A stretch of 64,000 nucleotides of DNA from Sebastes aleutianus. Lineage: Eukaryota; Chordata; Actinopteri; Perciformes; Sebastidae. Below, piece by piece: positions 47,891 through 60,570 of the stretch. Location: positions 33,058,804 to 33,122,803 of the forward strand of contig CAKAKS010000060.1 of NCBI GenBank assembly GCA_916700875.1, in the 5' to 3' direction. Under the pieces are notes generated by a model. It was given only the letters and a program-made list of their open reading frames with translations, was not told the DNA's origin and did no database searches. The translations under genes were made by a program, and so were the position numbers. The number at the start of each line of letters is the position of its first letter. Position 1 is the first letter of the stretch.

Positions 47891-48309
47891 CATGGAACCT
47901 TGATGAACGTATGAAGTTCACATGTGAAAATGTAAATTTCACATGTGACATGTTCGTAAGGGTTTTGACTTGAGCATCCTCGTCTCTTTGTCATGTGCTG
48001 ATGACACGCTGACATGCAGGAACATCTTGTGGTGTGTAGTTTGTTCTCTCTAGATACAGGACAGGACTAACTGAAGGTTAACAGCATGTCCCGTGAAACC
48101 AGTTAAAAGGTCAAGGTCTCTGACGCCGTGTACCTCCGTGAGCGAGGAGATACAGTAGCTGAGTGTGAATGAATGAGTGTCATCACTCTTCACTTCACTG
48201 TCATACACTCCATAAGCCAACAAGGGATTCATTGTTTTACAGGGATCTGATGTACTAAGAACAGATGTAGGCTTCCGCTCTCTGGGGATCAAAGAGCACC
48301 AAGTAGGTA
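47891..48309. other. Intergenic stretch, no gene seen
   Basis: Begins with the direct repeat CACATGTGAAAATGT/ CACATGTGACATG, also present at 46804-46835 on the other side of the minisatellite. No supported exon. Confidence 0.45.
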
Positions 48310-48313
48310 CGTG

Positions 48314-48350
<37 letters not shown>
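48310..48350. repeat. (GT)n microsatellite
   Basis: A GT dinucleotide tract with one early interruption (GCGT). Confidence 0.92.
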
Positions 48351-48351
<1 letters not shown>

Positions 48352-48722
48352 AGGGGGTTCCACTTGGGAAGCAGATGGAGCTGGTGGGTGGGTTTTGTGT
48401 GGAGGATTTAGCAGGCGTGGCCAGCTGCTGGCTGTCCTTTAATAGAGATAGTCTCACCCTCCCCCCCCAAAAAATGAAATCCTTAAACTAGTCTGCGTTG
48501 GGACGGACAGATACACAACAATAGAGAGAAGACCAAATGGGAAACGGGGAAATGCAGAGAGAAACAAAGAGAGTAACAGAAGCGCCAAGTACACTGATTT
48601 GCATTTTTGAAACCTGGAAGAGGTAGCAATATGTTTTTGGATTAATCCACTGATGACCATTATTTAAGATATACTGCTCCACAGTTTGGAAATAGAAACC
48701 CCTAAAAACCCAAACTTTAAAA
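48351..48722. other. Intergenic stretch, no gene seen
   Basis: No supported exon. A poly(C) then poly(A) run lies at 48459-48474. Confidence 0.45.
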
Positions 48723-49275
48723 CTAGGGCTGTTAATCGATTCAAATATTTAATCGTGATTAATCGCGCCGCATGAAAAGTTTGCTTCACTCTTGGTGTGA
48801 ACTACGAATTTAGATTTTTTTTTAACCAATAACCGACCCTCGTTAACCGATAATTAACCGTCAACCGGCATGATTAGTGCGTCGTATGCAGCGGTGCGCC
48901 AGCTGCAGTGTATGAGCACAACAGACAACTGAGTCCCCAGTTCGCTGTTAGGAGAGTTACTGTAGCAGCTACGGTGCTGCGTGTAGTGTCGCAAACACAT
49001 GCAGCCACTTTCCCAGTAAAAGCCTCCACCGCATCATTTAGTTTAGCTACGAGGTTGTCAGCCGTGTGTCTGCCCGGCATAACGATACAGTGTCCGACAG
49101 ACAGTGTGTGTGGGGTTGTTGGTGGCGTTATAGCTGTGAACGTTTAGCTGTAGCAGTGTGAGTATATTTGTCGGTGAATAAATGTTACAACTCCTCAAGA
49201 CCTGAGGCGGACTTAACGTGGACCAGCTTTTCTCCTTAAAGTGACGAGCCGCTCCTCTGAGTTTTGCCCAGCCTG
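48723..49275. mobile_element. Chimera of a family A-like end and family C body
   Basis: TAGGGCTGTTAATCGATTC and TTAATCGTGATTAATCGCG form an A-like terminus. From about 48825 it is family C (ACCGACCCTCGTTAACCG, GCTGCGTGTAGTGTCGC, CTTTCCCAGTAAAAG, GTGTCTGCCCGGC). Confidence 0.75.
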
Positions 49276-49614
49276 CAGAAGTACACTGTGTTTATATGCA
49301 CTTCAGTAACGTGGATCGTCCACTTTCTGCTGGAACCTGATTTTCTATAAAATGTAAACAACATGTGAGAGTTTCAGCCATGATGTGCTGCATGCATGCA
49401 AACCAGCTTGACTGAATCGGACTGACAGATCCGCACCCCCCCTCTCATGCCCCCAAAGCCCAGGGGTCACGACACCTGACCCCTCCCCCTGCAGGGAGGT
49501 CCCGTTATGTCTGATCCTGTTTAATGAACTGAGTCCGACTGCCCTTAAACGTCACTCAGTGAACACCCGGAACTTAGAAAGGTTTGATAGGCTGCTTTAT
49601 GATGTGTATGTATT

Positions 49615-49616
<2 letters not shown>
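49276..49616. other. Intergenic stretch, no gene seen
   Basis: No coding segment or repeat recognised. Confidence 0.45.

Positions 49617-49673
<57 letters not shown>
49617..49673. repeat. (GT)n microsatellite, 57 bp
   Basis: An uninterrupted GT tract of about 28 units. Confidence 0.96.
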
Positions 49674-49676
<3 letters not shown>

Positions 49677-50135
49677 CAGTATGTATATGTGTTTGAGAGT
49701 GAGAAGAGTTTGAACTGGCATTTGTTGGATATGAGTGAGTACATGTGAGTGAACAGAGGATTTGGAATTAATTTACATGAAGATATTTTTCCTCTGGAAC
49801 TTGACTGTACTTTCCAGTGATTTTTTGGCGGAATGCAGCGTTGTGGCCAAGTCTCTGTTGAGCTGCCACATCTACAACTAACAAACACTCCTCTGTCTCT
49901 ACAGCGGCCTGATAATTAACAGAAGCAGCGAGGAAGACGCTGTGATTTCCGGCAGCTCGTAGGCTGGGATGGCTGCCAACATTAATCAAGACGAACCTAA
50001 CAAACTGTTTGTTTAGTAGAAACCTGTTAATGCAGAGGCTATTTAAGATTATTCAATGAGGAAGGACCCTGTTTGCTCTGGATTCTAAGGTAATCCAGTC
50101 TGGATTAACTTTTAAAACTAACATAGTGGGATACA
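49674..50135. other. Intergenic stretch, no gene seen
   Basis: No supported exon or recognised repeat. Confidence 0.45.
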
Positions 50136-50520
50136 GACGGGCCTGGGTCGCAAGGCAAATCCACACGAATACGTTAAAACACCGTTTTAAAACGATCTCT
50201 GTCCAGACGAGCGTTTTAGGGCCGTTTCAGAATTAATCTCCGTCCATACTACCACGCCTGAAAACGCATAAAACATGATCATTCACGTACGATGGGCATG
50301 TGTGTGCCGATGTAAACAGGAAGCAGCGCAGTTGGTTGTTCAGTTGCAGAAAATACTACGGAAGGAAGAACCATTTCTTCTGGAAAAGGTTCTTCCTTCG
50401 TAGTGATAGGGGCGTGACGAATAAGGGAAGGACACGTCATGACTGATTGGACCCAACAGCCCAGTCGCACAGCAGTGAAATAGTCACAGAATTTAATGTA
50501 TTGATTTGTGTACATAGACA
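50136..50520. mobile_element. Probable MITE with central hairpin
   Basis: AACACCGTTTTAAAACGATC and GAAAACGCATAAAAC are of the style of fish MITEs built around AAACG words. At its centre 50356-50372 and 50388-50403 form a hairpin (CTACGGAAGGAAGAACC and its complement, one base bulged). 50460-50520 adds an end of the 14438-15535 family. Confidence 0.55.
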
Positions 50521-51080
50521 CAATCTATTCGTATGTAATGCACGTAATTGTGAACCCACAAGTATAAAGAGCGCCGCATAGGGAGGATGGGCTATCTGAG
50601 AGTGAAAACCAAACAAACGACTGAACCAAAGGAGACCGGTGTCATTGATTTCCCCTGATTTCAATGTAGTGATTCAACAAAGTATGAACGGGAGGACTCG
50701 TGATGAACTGGTGTGTTGGGGAGCAGCCGGTGCACCTCGGAGAGGGGGGGGGCGTCAGATACCACAGAGGCTCTACCCGCTGACCTGCACTTTGCTGCTT
50801 TAGCTGGGAAAGTTGTTTTAGCTTCATGCTCACGGCTTACAGTCCTAACACGCCATCTCTGAGTGGCACCACAGAAGTTGTGGGCGCTTCACTTCTGAAC
50901 ATATCATGAGCTACATGAATGATTTTGACTTGCTTTTCCAAGGCTGATTGCCATATTGTTTTTGGATTAACGATGTCAAAATCTTTAAAATGACTAAGGG
51001 TGATTTTAATTGACCATTTTCTTGCCAGACACGCCAAAACCACTCCAATCAAAGTGCTCAGGAATCAAAATCATCCATGT
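50521..51080. other. Intergenic stretch, no gene seen
   Basis: 50837-51060 has short frames only. No repeat recognised. Confidence 0.45.
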
Positions 51081-51674
51081 CTTAAAGGGACAGTTTGCCC
51101 CAAAATCAAAAATCCATGTTGTTCCTCTTACCTGTGGTGTTGTTTATCAGTCTAGATAGTTTTGGTGTGAGTTGTCGAGTGTCTGCCTTCTCTTCAATAC
51201 AATGGAACTAGATGGCACTTGGCCTGTGGTGCTCAAAGCGGCAAAAAGAATACCAGTCCTGTCAAAGTTAACACTGACACACTGACAGCTGTTGTTGCCT
51301 GTTTGGCTGCAGTTTGCCATGTTGTGATTTGAGCATATTGTTTATGCTAAATGCAGTACCTGTGAGGGTTTCTGGACAATATCTATCATTGTTTTGTGTT
51401 GTTAATTGATTTACAATAATAAATATATACATACATTTGCATAAAGCAGCATATTTGTTCACTCCCATGTTGATAAGAGTATTAAATACTTGACAAATCT
51501 CCCTTTAAGGTACGCAAAAAACTATTTGAGCACCACACATTACATTATATTGGAGAGAAGAAGCAGACATCTCTTCACTCAACTCACACCAGAAACTATC
51601 TAGATTGGTAAACAGCGCTACAGGTAAGAGGAAAATATATATTTTTGATATTGGGGTGAACTGTCCCTTTAAAA
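51081..51674. mobile_element. MITE split by a nested family A insertion
   Basis: The outer element begins CTTAAAGGGACAGTTTGCCC and ends with GGGGTGAACTGTCCCTTTAAA. Inner matching arms include CTGTGGTGTTGTTTATCAGT / GGTAAACAGCGCTACAGG and AGTCTAGATAGTTTTGGTG / CCAGAAACTATCTAGA. About 51262-51510 is a reversed family A copy (CTCCCATGTTGATAAGAG) sitting inside it. Confidence 0.85.
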
Positions 51675-51916
51675 GTTTAGCAAACCACGGTGCCTGCTGT
51701 GTATTTCTGTCTCTATATGGCTACTGAGTGATGTGACTGTGAAATAAAAGTGGTCCAGATCCAGTTGGTAGGAAAAAGGAAAATGAACGCTCAGCTCCAC
51801 ACAGCCTGCAGACCCGCCAGCTCTCTCTGCTCTAACACAAACACTTTCCTCTTTGTTTTTCTTGCCTCAGTTGTCTGGGCCAGAGTCAGAGAAAATGAGT
51901 CTTTAAAGAATGCATA

Positions 51917-51917
<1 letters not shown>
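51675..51917. other. Intergenic stretch, no gene seen
   Basis: No supported exon. Confidence 0.45.

Positions 51918-51999
<82 letters not shown>
51918..51999. repeat. (AC)n microsatellite, 82 bp
   Basis: An uninterrupted AC tract of 41 units, followed by two short interrupted CA runs to 52020. Confidence 0.97.
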
Positions 52000-52002
<3 letters not shown>

Positions 52003-52467
52003 CACACTAACACACACACGCGCTGCAGCCTACATTATGCTGCACATTCATGTGTTTCCTATTACCCATGTCCTGGCAGCACAATCTTTCAGAATCAGCA
52101 GTTAATAGCTGGAATCACAGCGCCCAAAAAAGGCCTGCACACACATAGAAACCATGCACAGCTATACACTCAACATACAAACACTAACTCAGGAGCATTT
52201 ACAAATGTAAAGGTAACATACAAACACCCTCCTGCTCAGGCTCACTTTACACAGTCTCGACCCACCGAGACCTAGTAGACCTAGCTCTTCTAGTCGCAGG
52301 TGCAAGTTATTATGCACACATTCCTGCATGCATCCAGGTCTTTGGGTTTAATATGGCAGCTCATCTGCAATGACGTTTGCAATTCTCTGTCCCCTTTAAT
52401 TCTCATCAAGCAACAAACCAACAAATTACATTTTACTCTCGTCACTGTAAGAAGGTTGTTTCTTCCA
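52000..52467. other. Intergenic stretch, no gene seen
   Basis: No supported exon or recognised repeat. Confidence 0.45.
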
Positions 52468-52645
52468 CACAGTGAGGCATACAGCTTATTAATTAAACAC
52501 TGGTATCAGATCGGTACTCGGTATCGGCCAATAGCCCAGGTATCGCTATCGGTATCAAGCTGGATCGGTGCATCCCTACCGAGTAGTATTGACCAATGAT
52601 GTTCGAGCAGGCTTTGGTTGAATGCAGGTAAACAGTCCCTTTAAA
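52468..52645. mobile_element. Second copy of the 31986-32114 element, plus a CCCTTTAAAG end
   Basis: CACAGTGAGGCATACAGC, ATCAGATCGGTACTCGG and GATCGGTGCATCCCTA repeat the first copy. AACAGTCCCTTTAAAG at 52632-52647 is a family F-type end. Confidence 0.7.
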
Positions 52646-54462
52646 GACAGTCACAAGAATGCACTTCCATATGATACATGTACAGATTTTAATCAGTCTG
52701 TCAAGAAACAAACTTTTCACAATAAAACCAGACCAGCAACTTAACCTTTTTGGAAAAATTGATAAATACCTTTTTTGTGATTTTGTGGGAGCAATGAACC
52801 ACTGAACCATTGAGAACTAAGCCACCAAGTCCAGTTTCCTGATCTCTTCGAGTAGCATTGTTTAGAATAAACTGCTGCATAAGATGCCGAAGCAATAGAG
52901 TGCTGCAGGAAGGAGTCCTAAAACCCAGAAAATTAGTCAGCATTTTAGCACTTCTGGTTCCCTCGTCTGGAAGTCAGTGTGTTTAGAGTTAGATGCCTGA
53001 AATAAGGTTTGTGTTTAACACAAACTGAAGAGATTTTTACGTTTTGTTCTACGATATAAAATATGTCAGTTAATATCCCACTCATGAATTGTTGAAGCCT
53101 TTATGTGTCTTTAAAAAGGCGGTTGCTAACAAGTGGCTAAATGAGACTACTAAACGTCATCACGCCGACTCGTCCGCCTTTACAGCCTCGTTGTGTTTAT
53201 ACTCGCGTTCATTCGACCGTGGTGTAGTATGTTTATGCCTAATGTAAGCATTTTACTTCTGGCGATTGCAGTCACACTTCAAAAATCCTAATCATTTGTG
53301 AAGATTATCTTGCTGAATAAAATGTTTAAGTATCATAAACGTGTGTTTGCCACAGAGCTTATTTTCTACAATAATCCAAAACCCAATGGAAAAGATCCCA
53401 ATGGCTTTTTGTGGAGGGAACCAGAGCGATGCTAAATGTCAATCAAAAGACCTTCTCTGGTGCAGCAGGCGGCCCTCGGACACATTCAGGAACATTGTGG
53501 ACCAAACCGCTATAAGACATCTGAAAGCAAAGTAGCAATAATGTGTATTTTCTGCACAGATTCCTCCATAAAAGCCAAAATATTCAGTACTTTCCACAGA
53601 CTTGTATTGCTGGCAGGGTAGAGGTGCTTCTGAAATGGGAGTCAGACCTTAATGGGACATTAAAACTTTCCCCTTGAAAACCCAGAGCTCTGATTTGGAG
53701 TGACACTATGACCCGTTTTAACAGCATGGCAAGTAGAACGCAGTTAAAGCTAAATCACCACCATTCCTCAGCTCAGCTTGTGTTCTGCTGTGTGGGGCTG
53801 TGGTGAGGAGTAATGAGTGTACAGCGAGGGTCAGAGAATGCCCCGGGTGGAAACGCCTTCATCCACCGACTCACAAACACACCCACTCGCTGGGGATCGC
53901 CAGGTTCCCATTCCATAAATCCTTGTTTGGGGGTATGTTTTTCTTGTCTGGGGCCTGGCTGACTTCCCCCTCACTGGGGTTTATGTAAGGTGATGGAAAC
54001 ACTGTGAGGAGGGTGGAGGCCACAGATGGGAGGAGGAGAGCATTAGAATGGAACTGGGAAAGGAAAGCAACAAGAAGAAAAAGCTGGGGAAATGCATTTG
54101 TCAAGCGAAAAGTTGGTACGGGAGAGAGATTTACAGGAAAAGGATAAAGAGAAGAGCAGAACAGATAAAGTACTAAAGTTAAAGAGCTGTGAGAAGCCGC
54201 TGCCGCCGCCGCCGCCTGGCATTTACAGTACAGGTTTCACTGTTAATGTGACTGGCCACTGTAAATCAGCTGGGCCCACTACAGAGACCACCGTCACCCT
54301 CCGTTAGCACTTTCTGACATTCTGTCATTAATCTAAACGTTGCAGTACGGCTGGCCGATAAAACGCTCTAGAAAATGTTCACGATAATAATATCATCCAT
54401 GATAACTGTGTTATGTATATAGATACAATACATGACATTAGAAGTTGATTTACATTTAAAGA
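52646..54462. other. Non-repetitive stretch, possible conserved noncoding DNA at 53340-53640
   Basis: No gene seen. 53340-53640 is repeat-free and of even composition and could be regulatory, but that needs alignment. 54193-54213 is a short CCG trinucleotide run. Confidence 0.35.
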
Positions 54463-55038
54463 CACTAGACCAGGGGTCAGCAACCTTTACTATCAAAAGA
54501 GCCATTTTAGGCAAAAACAACAACAAAAAAAATCTGTCTGGAGCCGCAAAACATTTGATCATTGTGATGAAGGTAACAGATTTTGTAGTCTAAGTATATA
54601 GTATATAAGTCTAATGCAGTGAGGGCCAAAGAGCAAATGTACGACGGAGGATTAGGGCCACAATAAGGGAAAAAACATCTGAGATTTACAGAATAAAGTC
54701 AGAACTTTACGAGAAAAAAAGAAAATAGCACGTAAAATTACTACTTTATAATATTATGACTTCATTCTCATATTATGACTTTTTTTCTCGTAAACCTATG
54801 ACTTTATTCTTGTAATATGACTTTATTCTTGAAATCTCAGATTTATTTTTTTCCCTCAATGTGGCCCTAATACTCACAGTCGTACCATAGACCTACAACA
54901 ATGATAAATAAAAATGAAAATGTAAACAAAATACAGTTATTCATTTCCATGTTTATAAATCCACAGGGAGCCACTGGAGAGGAGCTAAAGAGAGACATGA
55001 GGCTCCGGAGCTGCAGGTTGCTGACCCCTGTACTAGAC
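54463..55038. mobile_element. Complete family B hAT-like element with 8-bp target duplication and a nested MITE
   Basis: The element spans 54471-55030. It begins CAGGGGTCAGCAACC and ends GGTTGCTGACCCCTG, perfect 15-bp inverted termini. The flanks CACTAGAC and TACTAGAC match at 7 of 8 positions, the duplication length expected of hAT. The left body (ATCAAAAGAGCCATTTTAGG, AAAACATTTGATCATTGTG) matches 24180-24338 in reverse. There is no transposase frame. Confidence 0.92.
54638..54889. mobile_element. Foldback MITE nested in the family B element
   Basis: TACGACGGAGGATTAGGGCC pairs with GGCCCTAATACTCACAGTCG at the other end. The inner arms repeat AATAAAGTCA-type words on one side and TGACTTTATTC on the other, giving a near-complete foldback of about 250 bp. 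Confidence 0.85.
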
Positions 55039-56700
55039 GAACAGCCGATGCATCGCAGCCTCCGCCGTCACTACTGTTGCAGTTGTAAAACAGGTGAATA
55101 AATAGTTTTGAGCATTTGATCAATTTGGTCCGATAACATTTACGAAGTCTGGCAAAGCTGCATGATTGAATTATTTTATCCCCATTCAAGTTAGCGTAGA
55201 GCTAATCGGAAAAAAGTAGCGTACAGCAGTGAGATGGCAAACAGGAAGTGTCGTATATACAGTATATTGTACATTATGTAATCATGCTTCAACCACCCAA
55301 CCTGTTCTGATCATAAATAATTATATATTATAAACCATAAGCTAGCTATCTACCATAAGTTAGCGGCGGTATTTGACGAGTTGGAATGAATGCACCGAAT
55401 CTGAATAATATGACAATATGAGATTAGTAGGTTGCTCATATAAGGTGACATAAGACATCAGGACACATCCACTGCAAACAACTGGTGTAAAACAATGGAA
55501 GATATTAGACATATATGATCAGCAGTGTATAGAATACCATAGAACAATAATCACAATGTTCTTCTCCACTATTTGCTCAGTCTTACTCTCTGCTTGCACA
55601 AGTCCAGAATATAGGCTACTTTCAGTTAATGTTAAAGTAATTAAATGAATATTTGTTGAGTTCCCGCTGTTATAAGCTGCGCCTGATTACATGCCTTTGG
55701 AAGCCAATCGGGGAAGAAAAAAAGCAGTTTGGAAACTTGGCTTAATTACAAGTTAGGGTGTTTCATTTGAGGGCAGTTAGCTTTGTTGAGCCAGCTGAGC
55801 GTTTGCCAAACTCATGGTGAAAGGCTCTACTAAATTCATCATCATTCCCACGACAGCTTCAGTAGCTGTTTCGGGGTGTTTGTCAAGTGAAATCTGTGTG
55901 TGTGTGTGTGTCTCTCTGCACGTCATGCAAAATGTGCCAAGAAAAACCAGTAACAAGACAAAGTCCAAAGCCCTGCTAGCAGCCCCTGGAGGCTGCAGTG
56001 CTCACCACACCCCACAAGATTAAAGCGCTGGACAGAACCAACAAGAAACTGAAGATTCTGCTATTATATTATTATTATTATTATTATTAAAAAGCCATGT
56101 TGATACAAATAAGTGGTGCAATGAAAGGGCTTATTTGAATTAAATAGGTTTATACTCTTGGGAGCAGAACGGGGCTCAGTACATTTCCTGGCAATCTTCC
56201 GATTAGATTATGACGTACTTTGTGTTTAAAACTTCTAGATTATGGTATGAGGGCGGTGTTAGAAGAAAGCTCATCATCCATGACTAAACTGAAAAAGATT
56301 TAACCATTTCTTCAAGTGGGATATCTGGCCTGGTGGTGGTGGTGGTGGAAAGGTCACACGATGAGCAAAAAACAACAGGATCCATCCTCTGTGGCTGATA
56401 AATATCCAGAGCTACTTTCATAAGAAGTCTCAGCATTCACACTTGAGATCCGTTCTCAAACTGTTCATCCTCTGAGGCTCATGAATGTGTTCAATAAATG
56501 TCATGGCACTCTGCCCTTTAAATACTTTATGTGTTCAAGAGGAAATTTTGATGTTGGTGTAAAAATGACAAGCCAAAGGGTCATCAAAAATAACTACTGG
56601 TTATCCTCTGGGGATCATGAAAAGTCACACCAAATTTGATGGCAAAGTGTTGGACAGGCAAAAACAAGCAAAAAGGACAGGAAGTATCTAGGGAACATCT
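55039..56700. other. Intergenic stretch, no gene seen
   Basis: Short ATT trinucleotide run at 56063-56090 and GGT run at 56333-56348. No supported exon. Confidence 0.45.
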
Positions 56701-57160
56701 TGCTTTGGATGCATGGACTGTATATAAAGATGGACAACATGACAGCTCCCTAAAAGTGAAGCCAAAACATCTGGATCGCCACCTGGTGGCTGGCTGCAGT
56801 ATTTAGGTCATAAATCCCGCCCCCCTCTATGTCAGCAGATGGGACATGGGCCAAACTAAAAAGTCAAAGTACAGGTCAAATACATTTTTTCCAAAGATAG
56901 TTTCTGTCATATTAGGTAGTTCTTATCACGCTGATGTTTGTTCAAGTGTTCACTTTTCTGATCATTTTGGTGAGACGTCATGATTGACAGCTGCTCTGAG
57001 TGAAGTAGTCGCAGCGGGAGGCTCGAGAGGAGATGCAACTTTAACTTTCCATAACCGTCACGAGTCTGTGTAATAGACAATGTGTCAAGTTTATCATACC
57101 TCGATACCGCGGCTCCAGCCGAAAAGGCTCAGGAGGCAGCTGTACCTCTCTGCTCACTCT
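56701..57160. repeat. Interspersed repeat
   Basis: ATGGACTGTATATAAAGATG, GTGAAGCCAAAACATCTGG, CGCCACCTGGTGGCTGG and ATGTCAGCAGATGGGACATG are hallmarks of a common fish repeat, followed by GATTGACAGCTGCTCTGAG. Class unknown, one copy here. Confidence 0.55.
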
Positions 57161-58144
57161 CCAGTATACCGACAGCACCTGCTAAAACTACACTCACTGG
57201 ACTCTATGACAATACAACTGATGGTTTATTCATCAGCTGACACACTGGTGGGCTAGAACCCTGTGATCACATCTCATCTCCATATCCATCGCTGTGTGCA
57301 CTGATGAACCAGTGGGGGAAGGGCTGATCAATGTCTTTGCTGGCATGGATTTATCTATTCCCACCTCTACGTCCATACTGCTTATCAAATCCAAGATCTA
57401 TACGATTTTTTTCCAAGCTGCAAGGAAGTAAAATCGTGACTTTAGCCATGAAATCACAATCAAAAAGTGGGTAAAAGCAGCCACTTTCTGATGCGACATA
57501 GATAATCAACATTGCTGAGATTACGTGCTTTAGATGGCTGGACAGACAGACAACCTTTGCTATCCTTATAGGCTCCCACCAAAGATCGTGAGTATCACCA
57601 CTTACAACTTCAGGGTTTTAAAATACACTCGTATCTTCTGCCTACTCTCCATAAAATATTCTAGGGGAAGAATTCAGTGCCTCTCTATGACCAGTTAAAA
57701 CATTAAAGCCTGAACATTGCAGAAACACTGCACAGTTTGATCTCTTTGACAGGCTATTTATATAGCAAGGCTTAAACCCTCACCCAACCGAGGCTCACAA
57801 TGAAGACATCAACACACCGCGGCTAGCCTAATCTCTCTCAAGATAAATCTGTCATGAAAACGATAGTAGAAAAAAAAGAGATTTCTATTACTTTAAAAGT
57901 CTGTTTTTTCATTCTGCTTTATCTTTTTCAGTGTCACCAACTACTTCCTGCATCGAGAGATTAAAAATCCTCAGACGCTCAGTGACAGTGACTGGTCTAA
58001 AAACAGCAGCATAGGGGTCACAGGTTGATGAAGTTTAGTGAGAGAATGTAATAAAGAGTATAGCAATAATCTGAATCAAGAGCAGAGAGCCCTAATTCTT
58101 TGTCTGTGCTGCTGAAGAGCTTACTGTGTCTGATGCTGGCAGTG
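57161..58144. other. Intergenic stretch, no gene seen
   Basis: No supported exon or recognised repeat. Confidence 0.45.
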
Positions 58145-58785
58145 TACGTATTAAAATGTTCTTAACCGATAACCGACCCTCGTTAACCGATTATTAACCG
58201 TTAACCGACAAGATTTGTGCCTCGCATGCAGCGGTGTACCAGCTGCAGGAGCACAACAGATATTGGTTGATAGGAGTCCCCAGTTCACCGTCCGGGAGCG
58301 TTAACTTAGCAGCTACGATGCTGCGTGTAGTGTCGTGGACATGCAGCCACTTTCCCAGTAAAAGTCTCCAGCGCACATTTAGTTTAGTTTAGCAGGTTGT
58401 CAGCTGTGTGTCTGCCCGGCGGAACTTTAGCGAGTGGCCAACAAACAGTGTGTGTGTTTGTGCTACGTTAGCAGCTCTAGCATTGCCGGAGGCTTCGTGC
58501 TCGCCGCCGCCGCCACACGTAGTCTGCGTAACTTTAGTGAGTTTCCAACAGACCGTGTGTGTGTGTTGGTGGTGAGTGTGAGGTTGTTGGTGGCGTTCTA
58601 GCTGTGAATGTAGGTGTAGCAGTGTGTGTACGGTTTATTTGTTGGTGAATAAATGCTACGAAACTACAACTCCTCCGCTCCACTCAAGCGAGCTGGAGAG
58701 ACAGGAGCCGACTTTCTGTATCCTGCAACTCCGACTCGGGCTGTTAAGGTGGACTGTTAAGGTGGACCAGCTTTTCTCGGCCGAT
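58145..58785. mobile_element. Family C non-autonomous DNA transposon, longest copy
   Basis: Left-end words ACCGATAACCGACCCTCG and TTATTAACCGTTAACCG, then the shared body (GTGTACCAGCTGCAGGAGC, GATGCTGCGTGTAGTGTCG, CTTTCCCAGTAAAAG, GTGTCTGCCCGGC) and a GTGTGTG-rich tail. The right end seen at 37915 and 46100 is missing here. Confidence 0.8.
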
Positions 58786-60570
58786 GAGGACAGTTTAGAT
58801 TTTCTACAGTTCAAAAACACAATATATTCACAAGAGGTGAACGTAAATACTGGGCGGTTGCATTCTGGGCTTCATAAAGCTGAAATGACAGTGTGGAGAG
58901 CAGACTCCCACTGCAGCCAACTGTTCGGGGGTTGTACGGCCAAGTGAAGAGCCAAGAGGCCAGTAGGTTAATTTTAGAGCTCTGTGGTGTCACTTGGAGT
59001 CTGCTGCTAACCCTCTGTTTAGGCTTCTTGCAAGCCTGCTTGAGCTCCACATACACACTCTGCATGCATTTCATACATCACTTTTCATCTCAATTTCAGA
59101 AATATGTAATAGGCGGTTGGTCTTGAGAGCGAGATCAGATAGTTGTGGTGGCGTTCTGGCGGCTGCGGTGTCACTTTCCTGTGAATTACAGCTCGTGTTG
59201 AAAAGACTGGGTGTTGCCCACACTGGAACATGGATACCGTATCCTATTCCAGAGAACATTTGTTTGGAAAGCCAGCCTGACATTTTGAATTGTTTGGCTG
59301 GAGATAGTATCGACAAGCCATTGTTCCCACTTGAATGTGTGGAGAAAATATACACAAAACATGTAACACTGATGTTTTTAGAGAGTATTTGAAATCATAA
59401 GGACCGTGTAGCATTTTATACCACTTCTCGACTGAAACAACGACACTGTTAAATGTGCCGCCGTAGCACATATTGTGCTCCGAATTCAATCAAGCTTGAA
59501 CCCAGTAAACAATATGCAACGCCTGTGAGCATGTATACAACAGCAAATGGGCCGTCTAAGCATGTTAGTATTCCTCCATCACAGTGAAGGGGCTGCTGTT
59601 GGTGGCTGTGAAAGCTGCTTTTATTGAGGCCTAAACGGCTGCATTTAGTGAGGAAATCAGCTTGAACATACCATTCTATTTCTGTAAGTTCTCCTCTCTC
59701 TCTCTCTAATGGGATTATAGGCAAATAGAGACAGAGAGGGCATGGCACATAGAGCAAATTTAGGTATTTAGGATGGGGGGGAGGGAATGTGAGTAAGAGC
59801 CTACAACTGCATAGATGCATGTGTCTATTTATTTACCCGTGTCTGTTTGTGGATATGCCCAATAGTGTTTGGGTATATGTATACTACATGTGTCTTTATG
59901 TTATAAGACAGTAACCGCCACATTCGGGTGCTTCACAAAAAAGTCAAGGTCGCACCCCCTTTGGGGGAAGAAAACCCGGAAGACCTCATAGACTTCAATG
60001 CAATTTGACATATGTTTGAATTGTAATTTTGACAAGTTGGTATGCATTCATCTCTTGTTATCAGGGTCTGAAATTAGCACATCAGAACATCCGCCACTTT
60101 GGCAGGCAGGGAAAACGCTAGTGATGGGAATAGAGAACCGTAGTTGTCTGCTTTCTTGGTATCTCATGCCTCCGTGACTATCGATTCTTCTTATTGATGC
60201 TCCGACAGTTACGCTGCACAATGACGCTTACGAACGCTGTATCATGTTTCAGTTTGATTGGGACAGCATGGCGCTACTAAACCTGAGGAGACGCACCCTA
60301 TTTCTCCCTGATAAATCAGTGTTTAAATCAGCAGGAGGAGAGTTAGTAACGTTACCTGTTAGCAGCCGGTGGGCAGCACAGTCCTGAATGGTTAAATAGC
60401 GGAGCTACTAACGTCAACGGAGGTGCCATTCAGTTATTATTATGAGGCGTTCACAGTCTGCTCAGCAAAATGACTATTGGGTGAAGGTTAATTACTATGT
60501 TATCATGATGTGTTCAAATGTAATCTCTTAAAATTAAGTTTTTGGTGAGAAACTTGAATAAATCCAGTTG
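58786..60570. other. Intergenic stretch, no gene accepted
   Basis: A 132-codon frame at 58994-59392 overlaps several antisense frames and has no domain I recognise, so it is left out. 59905-60110 may be an old repeat. Confidence 0.35.

Noticed and set aside
58994..59392. 132-codon frame at 59 kb
   Set aside because: No domain, overlapped by several antisense frames of similar length, and no splice signals. It might be an unrecognised repeat remnant.
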